NCBI RefSeq assembly: GCF_031143425.1
Contig: NC_090445.1
Coordinates: 1,192,912,691-1,192,976,690, forward strand
From: Pleurodeles waltl
Lineage: Eukaryota; Chordata; Amphibia; Caudata; Salamandridae
Direction: 5' to 3'
Length of the DNA stretch: 64,000 bases
This document shows positions 45,748 through 57,394 of this stretch, piece by piece. Below the pieces are notes generated by a model that saw only the letters and a program-made list of their open reading frames with translations, was not told the origin of the DNA and did no database searches. The position numbers and the translations under genes were made by a program. Numbering within the stretch: position 1 is the stretch's first letter; each line of letters opens with the position of its first letter.

Positions 45748-46899
45748 TTTAGGGTTCTGGCATTTAGCACCCAAAATAGAAAATCCTTTGCAACAACTTT
45801 GAAATGACCACCACCGATTGAATCTGATTGGTGTGGAAACGAAAAGCAGTATGCTCATCTGTCGTGAAAGGAGTGCAATTTTGGACCTAAAGCACAACTT
45901 AAACTTATCCCAATTAGAACTTAATCTTGAAGTGAACTAAGCACCAAAACAAATCTTAAAACCAAGGCTTTGTGTGTCTACCTAAATAGTGTGTCTTCTT
46001 GATTCAAGGTGTGAATCATGCATATCTGTCCAAACCATGAAAACAAAGACAAATTGGAGAAAATAGTATGGAGTAGAACTCAGTCAGTATTTTATTTTAT
46101 TTCTGGCAGCATTATTAAAGGAGCTTGTTAACTACTGAAGCCTGTCAATTAGAATGCCCCCTAGAGAAATGTGAATGTTCTCGTCTCTACTAGGAGGAAC
46201 TCCTTCCTGATCTTTCAAATGTTAGTTTGTGACAGCTGAGCCATATAGCCTTGTAGGATGTATTCTGTATAAAAAAAGGTAAGGCTGACTTTCATTGGGC
46301 CTTTGCTTTCTGAAACTGTATGCAGTTCTGTTCAACACCCACAAGAGACCACAGCTCATAAACTACATATGTCCATGTTAAATCTACCAAGGAATAGGTC
46401 AACAGTTCGTAAAGGTCTAAAGGAGGTTGGCATGATTATCACTAATAAGGGTCTATGATTCTGCTATGCCACTCTCTTTGTCAGTTGTTGTGTCTTTTAA
46501 TAAGACATTTTCACTGGTAAAGTGACCCGTGAACAGACAGTTTATTTCTCTGCCTCCCACTTTACAATGGGCTACTAATGCAAGGGCTGCTTAAAGCACA
46601 TCCGCCCTCCTCAGATGCCTTTGTGTCCAGGTTCTCTCGCTTCCACCTGAGCCTAAGGTTTCCCAACAGGCACACATGTAGTTACTACTGCATGCTTAAC
46701 AAATGACATGCTTGTTAAGTTTACTACTTTTTATAATGGTCTTTCATCCTTCAACAAAAATATGGTGGAATGTCGTCCTTTTTTCTGTAGCTCACATCCG
46801 TGTTCCCTTGAGCTCGCATAACACAAGGGATATTAACACCCTGGGCAATTGAACCTTTCCATCCAGTGTCCCTTGCCTTACTGGACCTTAGTGCTTACG
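45748..46899. other. Spacer, nothing recognised
   Basis: No supported frame or repeat. Confidence 0.4.
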
Positions 46900-48065
46900 C
46901 TAATGTCACCATCTCTATGGAAGCATCAGTAGGTCCTGCCTCTACACTGTGAAGACTAGCAAACTCAATCCTTTGGATGCCTAGCCTTCTGTGTGACTTT
47001 TTTGCATCCTTTTTATCTTGGTTTAGGCTCCTATTCACAACCTAAGCACTTAAGACATATTGCCACGCATCTTCTTAGCTGATTTTGGTGACAATTATTC
47101 TGTGATCTGTCATTCACAGATGCCCTTCTTTGAACACATCTTGAGACTCTCATCTTCCCAGTGAACTTTGACTTTATATAGGAGATGCCATACTTATATT
47201 GGAACATAAGTAGCCCAGGGGCATCTTAGCTGGTCCTCTCTGGCTGTTGTGTGCTTGTGCAGACCAGCATTGTTGCCACACTCCGTCTATTACATAAAAT
47301 ATGCCATGTAGGGATCTCTGGCTGCTTGCAGCTATGATTGCTCTTGGTATATCCCCAAGATCGTAAGTTAACAAAGCCTCCATAACTCTGCAGTGCTCTG
47401 CAGCTGTGCCTTTTTGCTCCTAGATCTCTCTTCTGTTCTTGCATTCGGCAATGCACTTTCGGAATTGTGAAGCCACCCTCATGAAACACCTCTCACCAAA
47501 GACAATGTTCTAGGTATTATATTAGACCACCAGTATCGGAGTTACCCCATATATCTGCTCCACAAGTAATTGCACAGAGGGATTACTTTTATAGATTGTC
47601 AAGATTTCTTTATCTGCTTATTGCCTAACCTTTTTGCAAATCTAAACACTGCCTCATTTAGGACAATAAGCAGTGGATTTCTAATAGTCTTCAGGTGCCC
47701 CAGCTACCAGCTGTATGAAATGAAATACCCAAATATGAAAACTAATTCACTCTCATTATATGTCCCTCATTTATTTTGCAGGGTTGAGTCTTGGGTTTTC
47801 TGGCCATAAATTATGCTAAATTATGTTTTTAGGCTTATTCTCCTATCCCTTTTTCTCTTTATACACTGAATAGGTCAGTCAATTGCTGTAGACCATTTTC
47901 ATTTCTGAGTAAGAGCACTGAATCATCTGTATACAGTAAAATTAGAACCTACTTTGTTCTAGTTCTAGGCGACTCAAAATTTCCAATTTGCAGTGACTTA
48001 TCAACCCTATTAATGCATAATGAAAAGAGAAATGGGGCCAGCACGCACACTGCCTTACCCCTCTC
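46900..48065 (-). pseudogene. CR1/Jockey-like ORF2, palm and C-terminus
   Basis: 'RGVRQCACWP' (48045-48066) is the G-V-R-Q-G-C block, and 'LILLYTDDSVLLL' holds the catalytic YxDD at 47922-47933. Then come 'YLGISFHTAGSW' near 47720 and 'CGADIWGNSD' near 47550, both also found in the related element at 19.9-20.3 kb. 47174-47489 is the tail, with 'LTYDLGDIPRAI'. Both palm aspartates survive, but many stops interrupt the frame. Confidence 0.68.
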
Positions 48066-49020
48066 TTGAATGAATGAGTATGCCAGTGAGTGATGAACAT
48101 CTGAATTAGCAGGACTGAAATAACCAAGATTTCAACCGTTGTTTGAAAGAAGATTTGTCAGGAGAGGCACAGATGTTCGAAGGCACTGCATTCCAGAATT
48201 CAGGAACCAAGCAAAAAAATGAACCCCACCCCCAAGTGAGTGTGACACAGTAGGAACCACAAGCAACAACTGATTAGAGGATCTCAAAAATCTTGATGGA
48301 GCGTAGACCTGAATTCTATTCCTCAGATAAATAGGACTTTTGTGATTGAAAGCATGGAAACTAAACAGCAAACATCTAAATAAGATGTGCTGGCGGGCCG
48401 GTAGTCAAAGCAAAGATTTTAAGCCATCAAAGATGGAATCATGTCAGGGAATGTTTAACGGAAGCAGAGGTGCAGTATTCTGGATTAACTGAAGGTGCTG
48501 CAGGAGATATGCAGGAAGGCCAAGGCACAAACTATTTTCAAAATCAAGGTGAAACGTGATCAAAGAGTCTATAATCGTTTTTTTTGGTGAATTCAGGTAC
48601 CAATCTCAAACATTTTTTTAAGCTAATAAAATCGAGAAACGGATATGGTCTTCACCTGAGGTACAAAAGAAAGATTTTTATCATATTTGACCCCCAGGTT
48701 CCTGGCATGTTCCACAGAGCATGCGGTGGGTGGGGCCAACTTCCGCAAGCACTAGTCCAGAGAGAGGATGAAAATCATAGCTTCATTTTTTGACACATTC
48801 AACTTTAAACAGTTATGCTTCATCCAGCCTGCCACTCTTGCCAGACAAGATTGTACTGTTGGCCTCAGAAAAAGACAACAGTAGTTGGGTGTCATTCACA
48901 TATGACACAACCTTAAAACCTAGTGACTAAAGAATTTCTGCAAGTGGAGCCATATAAAAGTTGAAAAGCATGGGACTCAAGGCCGAACCTTGTGGTAATC
49001 CATGAGTTAATGGCTTCAAA
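48066..49020 (-). mobile_element. L2-type LINE 3' fragment, nested in the LINE relic
   Basis: On minus it starts near 49020 with 'HGLPQGSALSPMLFNFYMAPLA', then 'SYVNDTQLLLS' (YADD reads YVND), and ends with 'FFAWFLNSGMQCL' (48132-48371 frame), like the N-A-L-P region of L2. The 3' tail is CATTCATTCA at 48066-48075, an L2-like short repeat. It separates the R-G-V-R-Q block from the fingers of the host LINE. No clear target duplication was found. Confidence 0.7.
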
Positions 49021-50930
49021 TCCTTGTTTCATCCATAGTGGATTCTGGATGTTGCCCTTTGGTATAACCTGGCCAGTACTGAGATTATCTTAATTGGGAA
49101 CCCAGAGATTTCTTAATCTCCCATAATTTAACATGATTGACAAGATCAAAAGCATTACTCAGGTCCATAAAACAGAGGTGCAAATGGCCAGGCTTCACCT
49201 TGTTATATTTGCCAATTATCAATTTCAGGTTTATACACTATTCAAAAGTACCAAGACCTCTCCTGAACCCATACTGCTTATCGGTAAGGATAAAGTTCTC
49301 TTCTGCCCACGTTTCCTGCTTACCCAAAATAACCCTAGCGAGTACCTTCAACGGATAAATCCAGGAGAGAAATGTTTCGGTAGCATTTAGGATCACTTCT
49401 ATTGCCCTTTTTGAATATCAGCACAATGACTGATTCTGTCAAGTTGTTTGGGATTTATCCTCTTACAGAAGTATTTAATACTACTGTCAATACTGGCACC
49501 CATGGTTCTATTAATTAATTATATGCATCTAGTGGTTTCCCATCTGCTCCTGGGGCCTTTCCCTTCCTAGACTCTTTTAGGGATTTCATCACTCCCTGGA
49601 TTGTAATTATGAGTTACCCAGTATTTAATTGTGCATAAGTGCATAGGCCTTAATCTGATCTCATTTCAGTATTTGGAAGGGTCATTATAGTCGTCACTTC
49701 AAAATACCTAATCTATATGGCATGTGTTACTGTTTTCTGACGGAATTCCGGTCTCAAAACAGTAATACCTTTCCACCCTTTTAAAATCCATTCTCCTTTG
49801 AGAATGTTACAAATAGTTTTAAGAACAGGATTGATCTAACAGACCACTGCCTACTCTTAAAAAGAAATTAAACTGCAAAGTTGAATTTTTGCTTTTTAAA
49901 CGCTGATCTCAGCAGGCCACCATATCTGTGATGACTGCGGTTCTTATTGGGTTGCAAATTGCAACCTGCCTCATTAATATGCATGAGCTAGGTCTGCTTG
50001 CAACCCACTAGGAATCGCTATGAAAACCCAGAAGAGTTTCATACATTAAGAATACAGATTTCCTAATTGCGATTCGGAGTGAATTGCAATTAAGGAACCC
50101 GTATTTCTAATGTTTGTACATCTGGCCTTTCATCACTAGAGTTAAATTTTAGCCCAAAATGTGTAGTCCAGCGGTCTGGAGATATCACTACAACAAATTG
50201 GTGGTGTCTATTTTCTCTGATGAAAGTTAGATTAACAGTTTTCTGGAACAAGGTGTTATCATTGGTGTTACTTGCCTGCACCAGCATAGCCCAAGCTTCC
50301 GTCTGAATTTCTTCCTCTTTGCCTGTGCTGATTTACATCTTTGCCTGCAGTAATGTACATGCTGTTTATCCCTTGGTTCCTTATGGAGTGCATCTTTTAG
50401 ATCTGCTAAGGCCGACTTAAATTCTTGATCATACTAGCTATTCTATGTGCCCTTGTCCTCCCTGGCTTGCTATGTAAACGTTCTGTTAGGGGATGCCCAA
50501 ATAGTCTCATAATACTCAATCACACAGCCATAATTAGAATCATTAAGCATACATAAAGTGAGTCCTGACATTGAAATCCTCGATAAGTGTCAAAGAATTT
50601 AAAAATACCAGAATTAAATCTGTAAATGATTATGCACCTCTTCCTATAAATGTGGGTGCAAAAGTCGCTCCAGTTGTCTGGGTGTCATTAGCGAATCTCA
50701 GATCATATTTACATAATGCCCAATTCATTATTTTCCCATATTCAGTATGCACAAAATGCCTTTGGCCCTGACATTTTACATCTAGGACTCCACAGTCTTC
50801 TTCTGACAGGAAGGTACAAAGTGTAGTATTAAAGTCACCAGCTCACAAGAGAAGAAGATCCCTGCCTCTCCTGCATAAAAACTGATCTAAGTCCGTATCG
50901 GTGTTAGTGGCAACCTCAAAAGGTTTGGCA
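49021..50930 (-). pseudogene. CR1/Jockey-like ORF2, endonuclease and RT fingers
   Basis: Endonuclease remains: 'AGDFNTTL' near 50840 and 'SFTDLILVFLNSL' near 50600. RT remains: 'GKAPGADGKPL' near 49545, 'VLARVILGK' and 'DKQYGFRRGLG' near 49280-49340, and 'CFMDLSNAFDLVNHVKL' near 49140-49200, which is the canonical block with the first catalytic Asp. The MITE at 49690-50127 lies between the two halves. Many stops are present throughout. Confidence 0.68.
49690..50127. mobile_element. Harbinger-like MITE, copy 3 (diverged, partial)
   Basis: The right end ACATCTGGCC (50118-50127) and the core GGTTGCAAATTGCAACCTGCC with CATTAATATGCATGAG (49951-49990) match copies 1 and 2, but CpG-rich words such as GCGACTCGC have decayed to TG/CA forms. 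A hairpin TACTGTTTT...AAAACAGTA near 49728-49765 corresponds to the ATGCATTTTGCG hairpin of copy 2. The left end is not sharp. Confidence 0.7.
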
Positions 50931-51289
50931 TCAAATGTGTTACTATAAAAAATATTTAGTATCAAATTGGGGTAAATATTTACCGCCTGCGGAACAAATT
51001 GATAGAAATTTGCATTTATGAAGGTTTTTTTATTTTAACAGGTAAGTCAAAGATAAAGGACCACCTTTCGGCATTCCTGCCACAAATAGAATCTCATTAT
51101 GCAAAAGTTTCAGATAACCAACCCTGCTTAACAGCCAATATAAAACTTTATTTTTTAAATCTGTCTAGTTTTCAATAGTATTGGGCTGTAATAGAGGGAC
51201 TCCTTTTAAAACTATTGTGTAGGGGTGCAATTAAGCAATTGGTGCAAAAGTTCACTAGCCTTTACTTAAGTTCTTGAGGTACCATCAAT
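50931..51289. other. Spacer, nothing recognised
   Basis: May hold the worn 5' part of the LINE relic. No motif seen. Confidence 0.35.
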
Positions 51290-51462
51290 ATATTGTCATG
51301 GAAGGTGTGATTAGAGCTACCTCATGGAGACTTGAAATATTCCCTCAGTCGTCCAACTGGATTTGGAAATGTTTGAGAAGTACCCCCTGCGTGCCGATAG
51401 GTGGCATTGATTGGCTCTGTGTCGACATCTTCCACGCATGAAGTGATATGCGAGGTGCCTAT

Positions 51463-51468
51463 ATAGGC
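51463..51468 (+). promoter_or_regulatory. TATA-like box of DIRS leader
   Basis: CCTATATAGGCAC at about 51459-51471 is a TATA-like palindrome about 30 bp upstream of the T-tract (51490-51515) and gag. Position suggests the DIRS promoter. Confidence 0.45.
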
Positions 51469-51485
51469 ACTATCCAAATACGCTG

Positions 51486-53340
51486 ATGTCCTTTTTTTTT
51501 TTTTTTTTTTTTTTTGTTCTTTTGGCACCAGTTAGCTCTGAACCACGAAGAGCTACCCCTCAGTCATTTTGTGACTGTTTTCTTCTTGACTTTTTTTGCA
51601 ACTTTTTGAGAACTTATTCTCCTGGTGTGTCAAGGTTGTCCCCTAAGAATCCTACATGCTTCAAGCCATGTAGTGCCTGTCACGGGCAGGTGTCTGTGAC
51701 AGACTCACTCTTGGTCTGTCTGTGGTGCTTGGAGAGGAACATGACTTCAAGATCTGCTAGGACTGCCACGCCATGCACCTAAAGGAGCTGAGGAATGTTC
51801 CTCAAGCCCCTCGCCACCTGAAGTTGACCACCACACAATGTTCAAGATCCTTGATGTGCGGAAGGTCCCAGGATTGCTCACAGAAAGACCACCTTGTAGT
51901 TGTCGTCTCAATCAGCTAAGTCCCACCACAAGAAGTCCAAGTGGCAGAGTCTTTGACTTCACTGCACCCATCCAAATTCTGGGACGTGGCACAGGAGTAT
52001 CTGTATTTCACGTGCTGCTTCTTGGTGGAGCCTGGGCCAGGTTCCGCTCTGTGCCACCCTAATATTCCTGGAGTGGAGCAACCCCGCCCCCAACTGAAAA
52101 CGTTCTATGAGACTCTGCACCTCATATTTGGGTGGCCAACCCCTCTGGAGCACTGTCGGGGCCCAGGGGTTTTGGGAGGGGCTCCCACTGGATTCCCACC
52201 AGCGTATTCGTCCTGGGTGTCATTCTGGCCCCTTGGATCTGGAGCTGGATCCGGAGCAGCCCCATCTGTGAGACCACGACCTGCCTCAGCGCCCACTCCC
52301 AGTGCCACGAATGTCCCAAGGCAGTGCCATCTACATAGTAATTCCTGACTCCGACACAGAGCCCGATGAGCGTCATCTGTCTGGACCATGCCTTCCGAAT
52401 AAGAATCAGTGCCTTTTTACTTTCTACAGGCCTGGCGAGGGAGAGAAATGGGAGAGCTCTGAGAAACATTATGGATACCATCATCCCCTAGATGACACAG
52501 AGAACAACTGGTATAAAGAACAGGCAGGTGCCAGTGGGTTATATACTTCATCATACACTGACTTCATCTCTCCCCCTACTGTGGCTATGGAGGAGCGAGT
52601 CTTATTTGCTATGGTTGTACGAAGGGCGGCTGAGGTCTTGTACCTTCAGTTGCCCTCAGTGGCAGTGAAAACAGAGTGTCTAACCAAGGGGCTAGCCCAA
52701 GCCCGTTTTAGGGGCTGCTATGCACAGGGTAACTGCCTGTCGCTATCGCCCGCATCTGGGGAACCCAGTTTCCAAACCCAGTACCCCACCCAAGAAAGCT
52801 TGGTGGTACAAGCCTTTACTTCCCAAGTCAACCCTGGTCCGTTTCACACTGCTCCAGCAAATAGGGAATCCAGGAGGCTGAGTACCTTTGATTTTGTCAG
52901 CCTAGCACTGTGGTTGGTGAACACGGTGTGCCTTTTAGGTTTGTATGACCATATGATCTGGAACTTGGGTGCGCAAGTGCTGCCCATGGTCTCAGAGGAG
53001 ACACGATCCATTTGGTTGCAGGCCATTACAGACAGCAGATATGCAGTAAAGTTCACCATCATATGTGGACTAGATATGACTGACTAGCTGGGCGGAGCAA
53101 TTTTATCATCTGTGGCCCTTGCGGGCCACGCCTGGCTGAGAACCACTGCATTTTCGGGGATGTCCAAGCTTCACTTATAGACCTGCCCTCTGTTAGCTCT
53201 AGCCTTTTTGATGAGAAGGTGGACTCGGCCCTGGAGCACTTGAAGTATAGCAGAGCTACAGCCAGGTCCTTGTGCCTATCCATTGCTCCTCACCAACCCC
53301 AGTTCCCCTTATGCCCCTTTCATGGCAACAGAAAGTGATA
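51486..53340 (+). pseudogene. DIRS gag-like protein remnant
   Basis: The 51486-51782 frame gives 'FKPCSACHGQVSVTD' and 'LLVCLWCLERN', a C-x2-C...C-x2-C finger as in DIRS gag. After broken frames, 52302-53087 (261 aa) is open: 'VVRRAAEVLYLQLPSVAVKTE' and 'VSLALWLVNTVCLLGLYDHMIWN' are helical gag blocks, and 'WLQAITDSRYAVKFTIICGLDMTD' precedes a stop. The same frame goes on after the stop with 'HAWLRTTAFSG', then in another frame 'ATARSLCLS' to about 53340. It would form the element's RNA-packaging particle; stops prevent that. Confidence 0.75.
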
Positions 53341-53479
53341 ACATCTACGTCCATTCCCATCTAGCCACCATGCTATTCCCATCTAGCTACTGGCTTTGCT
53401 GTAATTTTGTGATTGAGGACGACATTCCCGCAGACCCCGTGGGGCCACTCGCCAGAGGTAGACCCAGTCCATCACCCCC

Positions 53480-54795
53480 GGCAGCTGCTGCTTTCTAACC
53501 ACTATAGGGTGCCCTCATACCAACATGGGCATTGATTTGGGGTCAGGATACACCATCACCTGCACCACTGGCAGTCGATAATATCTGATAGATAGCTTTA
53601 CAGATATTCCAAAGGGGCTATTCCATCCCCTTTCTGGACACCCCTCCACTGATTCTTCCTACTTACAACCGACTGACAGAGGACCATCTTTCCTTACTCT
53701 GTCAGGAAGTGCTGGCTGTCTTGGCCATTGAGAAGGTGCTGGCATCACAATTTAGTTGTGGTTCCTGTTCCCGCTACTTTCTGGTGCCCAAGAAGTACGA
53801 ATACCTTTGTCCTATTCTAGAACTGCACCATCTCAACAACATCATTAAAAAGTAGAAGTTCAAAATGCTCACATTACCTCAAGTCTTGTCTGCCTGGAGA
53901 CTGGATGGTAGCGTCGAACCTGCAGAATGCATACTTTCACATCCCTGTCCTGTCTGCCCACAGGTGTTAGCTACAGTTCACAGTGGGCCAAGAGCATTTC
54001 CAGGTTTCTGCACTCCCTTTCAGGTTTACCAGCTGCCCAAAATGTTAATTGAAGTAGTGGTTGAAGCACATCTGGCGGTCAGGGGTTCCGGTCTTCCCCT
54101 ACTTAGATTTTTTGGCTGTTGAAGTTGGACTCACCCCAGGCAGTTCTTTCCCACCTCCAGACTGCAGCAGACCTTGTGCATTTGCTGGGGTTCACTGTAA
54201 ACGTGCCAGCCTTACCTGACTCCCTCTCAGACTCTCCCTTTTGTCAGTGCGGTTATCGACACAGTGCAGTTTAGGACCTATCCCACCGAATGGCGAGTCC
54301 TAGATATCCAGACTATGATACCGATGTTTCAGCCTCTATCCTGGATTTTGGTAAGACTGACTCTGGGGGTGATGGGCCTCCTGGCCTCCTGCATCCTGCT
54401 GGTTATACATGTTCTGTACCATATGTGGGCCCTGCAGTGGGACCTGAAGCACCAGTGGGCACAGCATCAGGGAAATCTCTCCAGATTTTGAAGGGAATTG
54501 CAAAAGATCTGCAGTGATGGCTGACTAATCACAATTTGGTCAGTGGCCGACTCCTCTCCCTTCAACAGCCACAGTTGATTGTAGTGACCGATGCTTTGCT
54601 CTTAGGCTGGGTTGGCAATCTGGGAGAGGTAGAGATCAGAACACACTGGCTCCGGTGGAGCCCTAGCTCCACATCAACCTGTTGGAGCTTCGGGTGATCC
54701 AAATGCCATTGAAGGCCTTTCTTCCCTTGATCAGGGAAAGTCTGGTGCAGGTGTTCATGAACAACATCACCGCCAGGTGGTATTGCAAAAACAGA
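53480..54795 (+). pseudogene. DIRS reverse transcriptase / RNase H remnant
   Basis: 'LSLLCQEVLAVLAIEKVLASQF' and 'SRYFLVPKK' (53680-53800) are RT block 1, then 'KFKMLTLPQVLSAWR' (53858-53900). The catalytic block, expected as a Y-L-D-D motif, is at about 54095-54115 but is frame-shifted in a T-run and has lost its second Asp. 'WRVLDIQTMIPMFQPLSW' and 'ALQWDLKHQWAQHQGNLSRF' (54264-54491) follow. RNase H residues are near 54575-54795 ('VVTDA', 'HINLLELR', 'VFMNN'). The frame then breaks into the tandem array, so the end of RNase H is lost. Confidence 0.78.
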
Positions 54796-57394
54796 GCCCA
54801 TAGCTAGGACATAAATGGTCCTAGGTTGCTTGTGTTCCAGTTCAGGGAGGACCTGGCTTGGCAGTTTGGGCTGGACTGTTCCTATTGGTACAGGGTCAAG
54901 ACTGATTTGCATATAGCAGGACCCAAACTGAGGTGGTATGGTGTGCAAAATAAAGATGGACTGGGATGTGGCACGAGTGATTACCAATAGCTGAGATTAA
55001 TTCAAGCATTCAATCCATCACTGTTTTGTATATTTATGTGTCGCCCTAAGTGGGACAGGTATTCCCAGACGTGGGCCCTGCACAATTTGTCAATGGAACC
55101 AAGCTGTACCAGGCTGATGAACCCATAAGTAGGGCAAAACCAGTTCTGGGTTGCTTGTGTTCAGGTTCAGGGAGGACCTGGCTTCGCAGTTCTGGCTGGA
55201 CTGTTTTTTCGGAGCAGGGTCAGGACTGATTTGCGTATAGTTGGGTCCAAACTGTGGTGACGTGGTGTGCAAAATAAAGATGGACTGCGATGTGCCACGA
55301 GTGATTGCCAATAGCTGATATTCATTCAAGCATTCAATCCATCACCATTTTGTATATTTATGTGTCGCCTTAAGTGGGACAGTTATTCCCATATGTTGGC
55401 CCTGCACAATCTGTCAATGAAACCGAGTGGACCAGGCTTATAAACCCATAAGTAGGGTAAAACCAGTTCTGGGATTCTTGTGTTCAGGTTCAGGGAGGAC
55501 CTGGCTTGGCAATTCTGTCCGGACTGTTTTTTCAGAGCAGGGTCAGGACTGATTTGCATATAGTTGGGTCCAAACTGTGGTGACGTGGTGTGCAAAATAA
55601 TGATAGATTGAGATGCAGCCTGAGTGATTATCAGTGACTGAATTATTCAAGCATTCAATCCATCACTGTTTTGTATATTTATGTTTTGCCCTATGTGGGG
55701 CGGTGTTAGAAATGGAGTCTTTGGTTGGCAGTCAGGTTACCCCCTGTCCAAGCCAGGACTCTCACTCCAATCAGGGTAAAAGAGAATCACCTTCTGCTAA
55801 CCCCTGCTTACCCCCTTGGTAGCTTGGCACGAGCAGTAGGCTTAACTTCAGAGTGCTAGGTGTAAAGTGTACAGTAACTTAATGAAAATACAAAAAAATG
55901 ACACAACACAGGTTTATAAAAATAGAGAATATTTATCTAACCAAAACAAGACCACAACGACAAAAATCCACAATACACAAGTGAAGTTATCACAAAAAAT
56001 GCAAAAAAAGAGTCTTCATGTAATTTTAAACACATACTAACATTTTTAGCGTGAAAATGTACTTTAGGTGTATCAAAAATAACCCCGCATGGGCGAGTGT
56101 GCGTCAAAAAGGGCTTGCGATGCGTTGATTTCACTCACGAGTGAGACCTTGCGTCGTTTCTCCTTTAGTCGGGTCGGCGTGCGTCGTTTCTTCTCTCGGC
56201 AGGAGAGTGATGCGTCAATCCGGTCAGCACCCTCGGGTCTGGGCAGGCCTTGCGTTGTTTTTACACGCCCAGTGGTGTTTGTGTCGGAAATCCAGCCGCA
56301 CGATGATCTGAAAACCACGCAGCCCGGGTTGCGATCTCACCAACCTCTGTCAGCGATGCTGTGTGTCATTTCTCCATCCCCGGGTGTCTATCTTCGGGTC
56401 GTGTTGTAGGCGAGCGTCGCATTTCAGCTTCAGATCGCAGTTGCGTCAATCTTTTTCCCCGCACTGCGTTCTGTGTGTGTATTGTCTTGGGCTGCCAGCT
56501 TCTCCTTTCAGGGTCCCAGGAACTGGATGGGCACCACTTGGCAGAGTAGGAGTCTCCCCAGAGACTCCTGGTTCTGGCAGAGAGAAGTCTTTGCTGTCCC
56601 TGAGACTTCAAACAGGAGCCAAGCTCTAAATCAAGCCCTTGGAAATCTTCACAAGATGGAAGCACACAAAGTCCAGTCTTTGCCCTCTTACTCTGGCAGA
56701 AGCAGCAACTGCAGGATAGCTCCACAAAGCACAGTCACAGACAGGACAGCTTTTCTTCCTCAGCTCTTCAGCTCTTCACCAGGCAGAGGTTCCTCTTGGT
56801 TTCCAGAAGTGTTCTAAAGTCTGTAGTTTTGAGTGCCCTTCTTACACACATTTTCTCCTTTGAAGTAGGCCTACTTCAAAGCAAAGTCTCTCTTGATTGT
56901 GAAATCCTGTCTTGCCCAGGCCAGGCCTCAGATACTCACCAGGGGGGTTGCACTTTAGCACTGGTTAGCAGTGGTAAAGTGCCCAGAGTAACAAAAGCAG
57001 CAAAAACAGAGTCCAGCACTCATCAACAACCTGGGAAACAGAGGCAAAAAGTGAAGGGAGGCCACGCCAAGGATGAAAAGTCTAACAGGTGGGTATTCTC
57101 AGACGTGGGTCCTGTGCACACTGCCACTGGAACCAAGCTGTACCCGGCTGATGAACCTATAACTAGGGCAAAACCTGTCCTGGTTTTCTTGTGTTCCAGT
57201 TCAGGGAGAAGCCTGGCTTGGCAGTCCAGGCTGGACTCTTCCTATTGGAGCAAGTTCAACACTTATTTACATATAGCTGGGTCCAAACTAAGGTGGCATG
57301 TTATACACAATAACAGTGGATTGGGATACGGCCCGAGTGATTACCAGCGGCTGAGATTGAGTCAAGCATTCCATCCATCACTTTTCTGTATATT
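54795..57394 (+). repeat. 323-bp tandem repeat, about 4 units, inside DIRS pol
   Basis: Using the CAGGGAG landmark, units sit at 54843, 55168, 55491 and 57202. Spacings are 325, 323 and 1711. The last falls to 322 after removing the 1384-bp LTR-like insert and a 5-bp duplication. Each unit holds TGCAAAATAAAGATGG-like and TTTTGTATATTTATGTG blocks. The first unit lacks about 85 bp at its left. The array lies between RNase H and recombinase of the DIRS. A lone unit is at 37560. Confidence 0.92.
55704..57087 (-). mobile_element. LTR-like element, copy 2 (1.38 kb), in tandem array
   Basis: Inverted relative to copy 1. Ends TGTTAGA and TCTAACA, flanked by GGCGG (55699-55703) and GGTGG (57088-57092), a 5-bp duplication with one mismatch. 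Shared blocks with copy 1 include the TGCGTC-type array (56100-56260), 'GCTTGGCA...GGCTTAACTT' (55822-55848, inverse of copy 1 at 45604-45635) and 'TTTACCACTGCTAACCAG' (inverse at about 56957-56977). Shorter than copy 1 and with no coding frame. Confidence 0.72.

Larger units (their letters stand above)
46900..50930 (-). mobile_element. CR1/Jockey-like LINE relic with two nested elements
   Basis: Minus-strand relic with endonuclease (about 50100-50930), RT fingers (49021-49620), then an L2-type fragment (48066-49020), then RT palm (47840-48065) and C-terminal part (46900-47840). A MITE lies between endonuclease and RT (49690-50127). Motif order is continuous once both inserts are removed. It resembles the LINE at 19.2-24.1 kb but is more decayed. 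Confidence 0.7.

Noticed and set aside
51490..51515. Long T-run taken as a reversed poly(A) tail of a retrocopy
   Set aside because: It lies between the TATA-like box and gag on the plus strand of the DIRS element, and no duplication flanks it.
53136..53148. CTGAGAACCACTG looks like the end of a hAT element
   Set aside because: It is in frame with DIRS gag (H-A-W-L-R-T...F-S-G), no opposite end is nearby, and there is no 8-bp duplication.
54562..55595. Three similar minus frames with 'MQISPDPA' and a fourth at 37479-37724
   Set aside because: They follow the 323-bp repeat unit, change frame between units, and have no domain.
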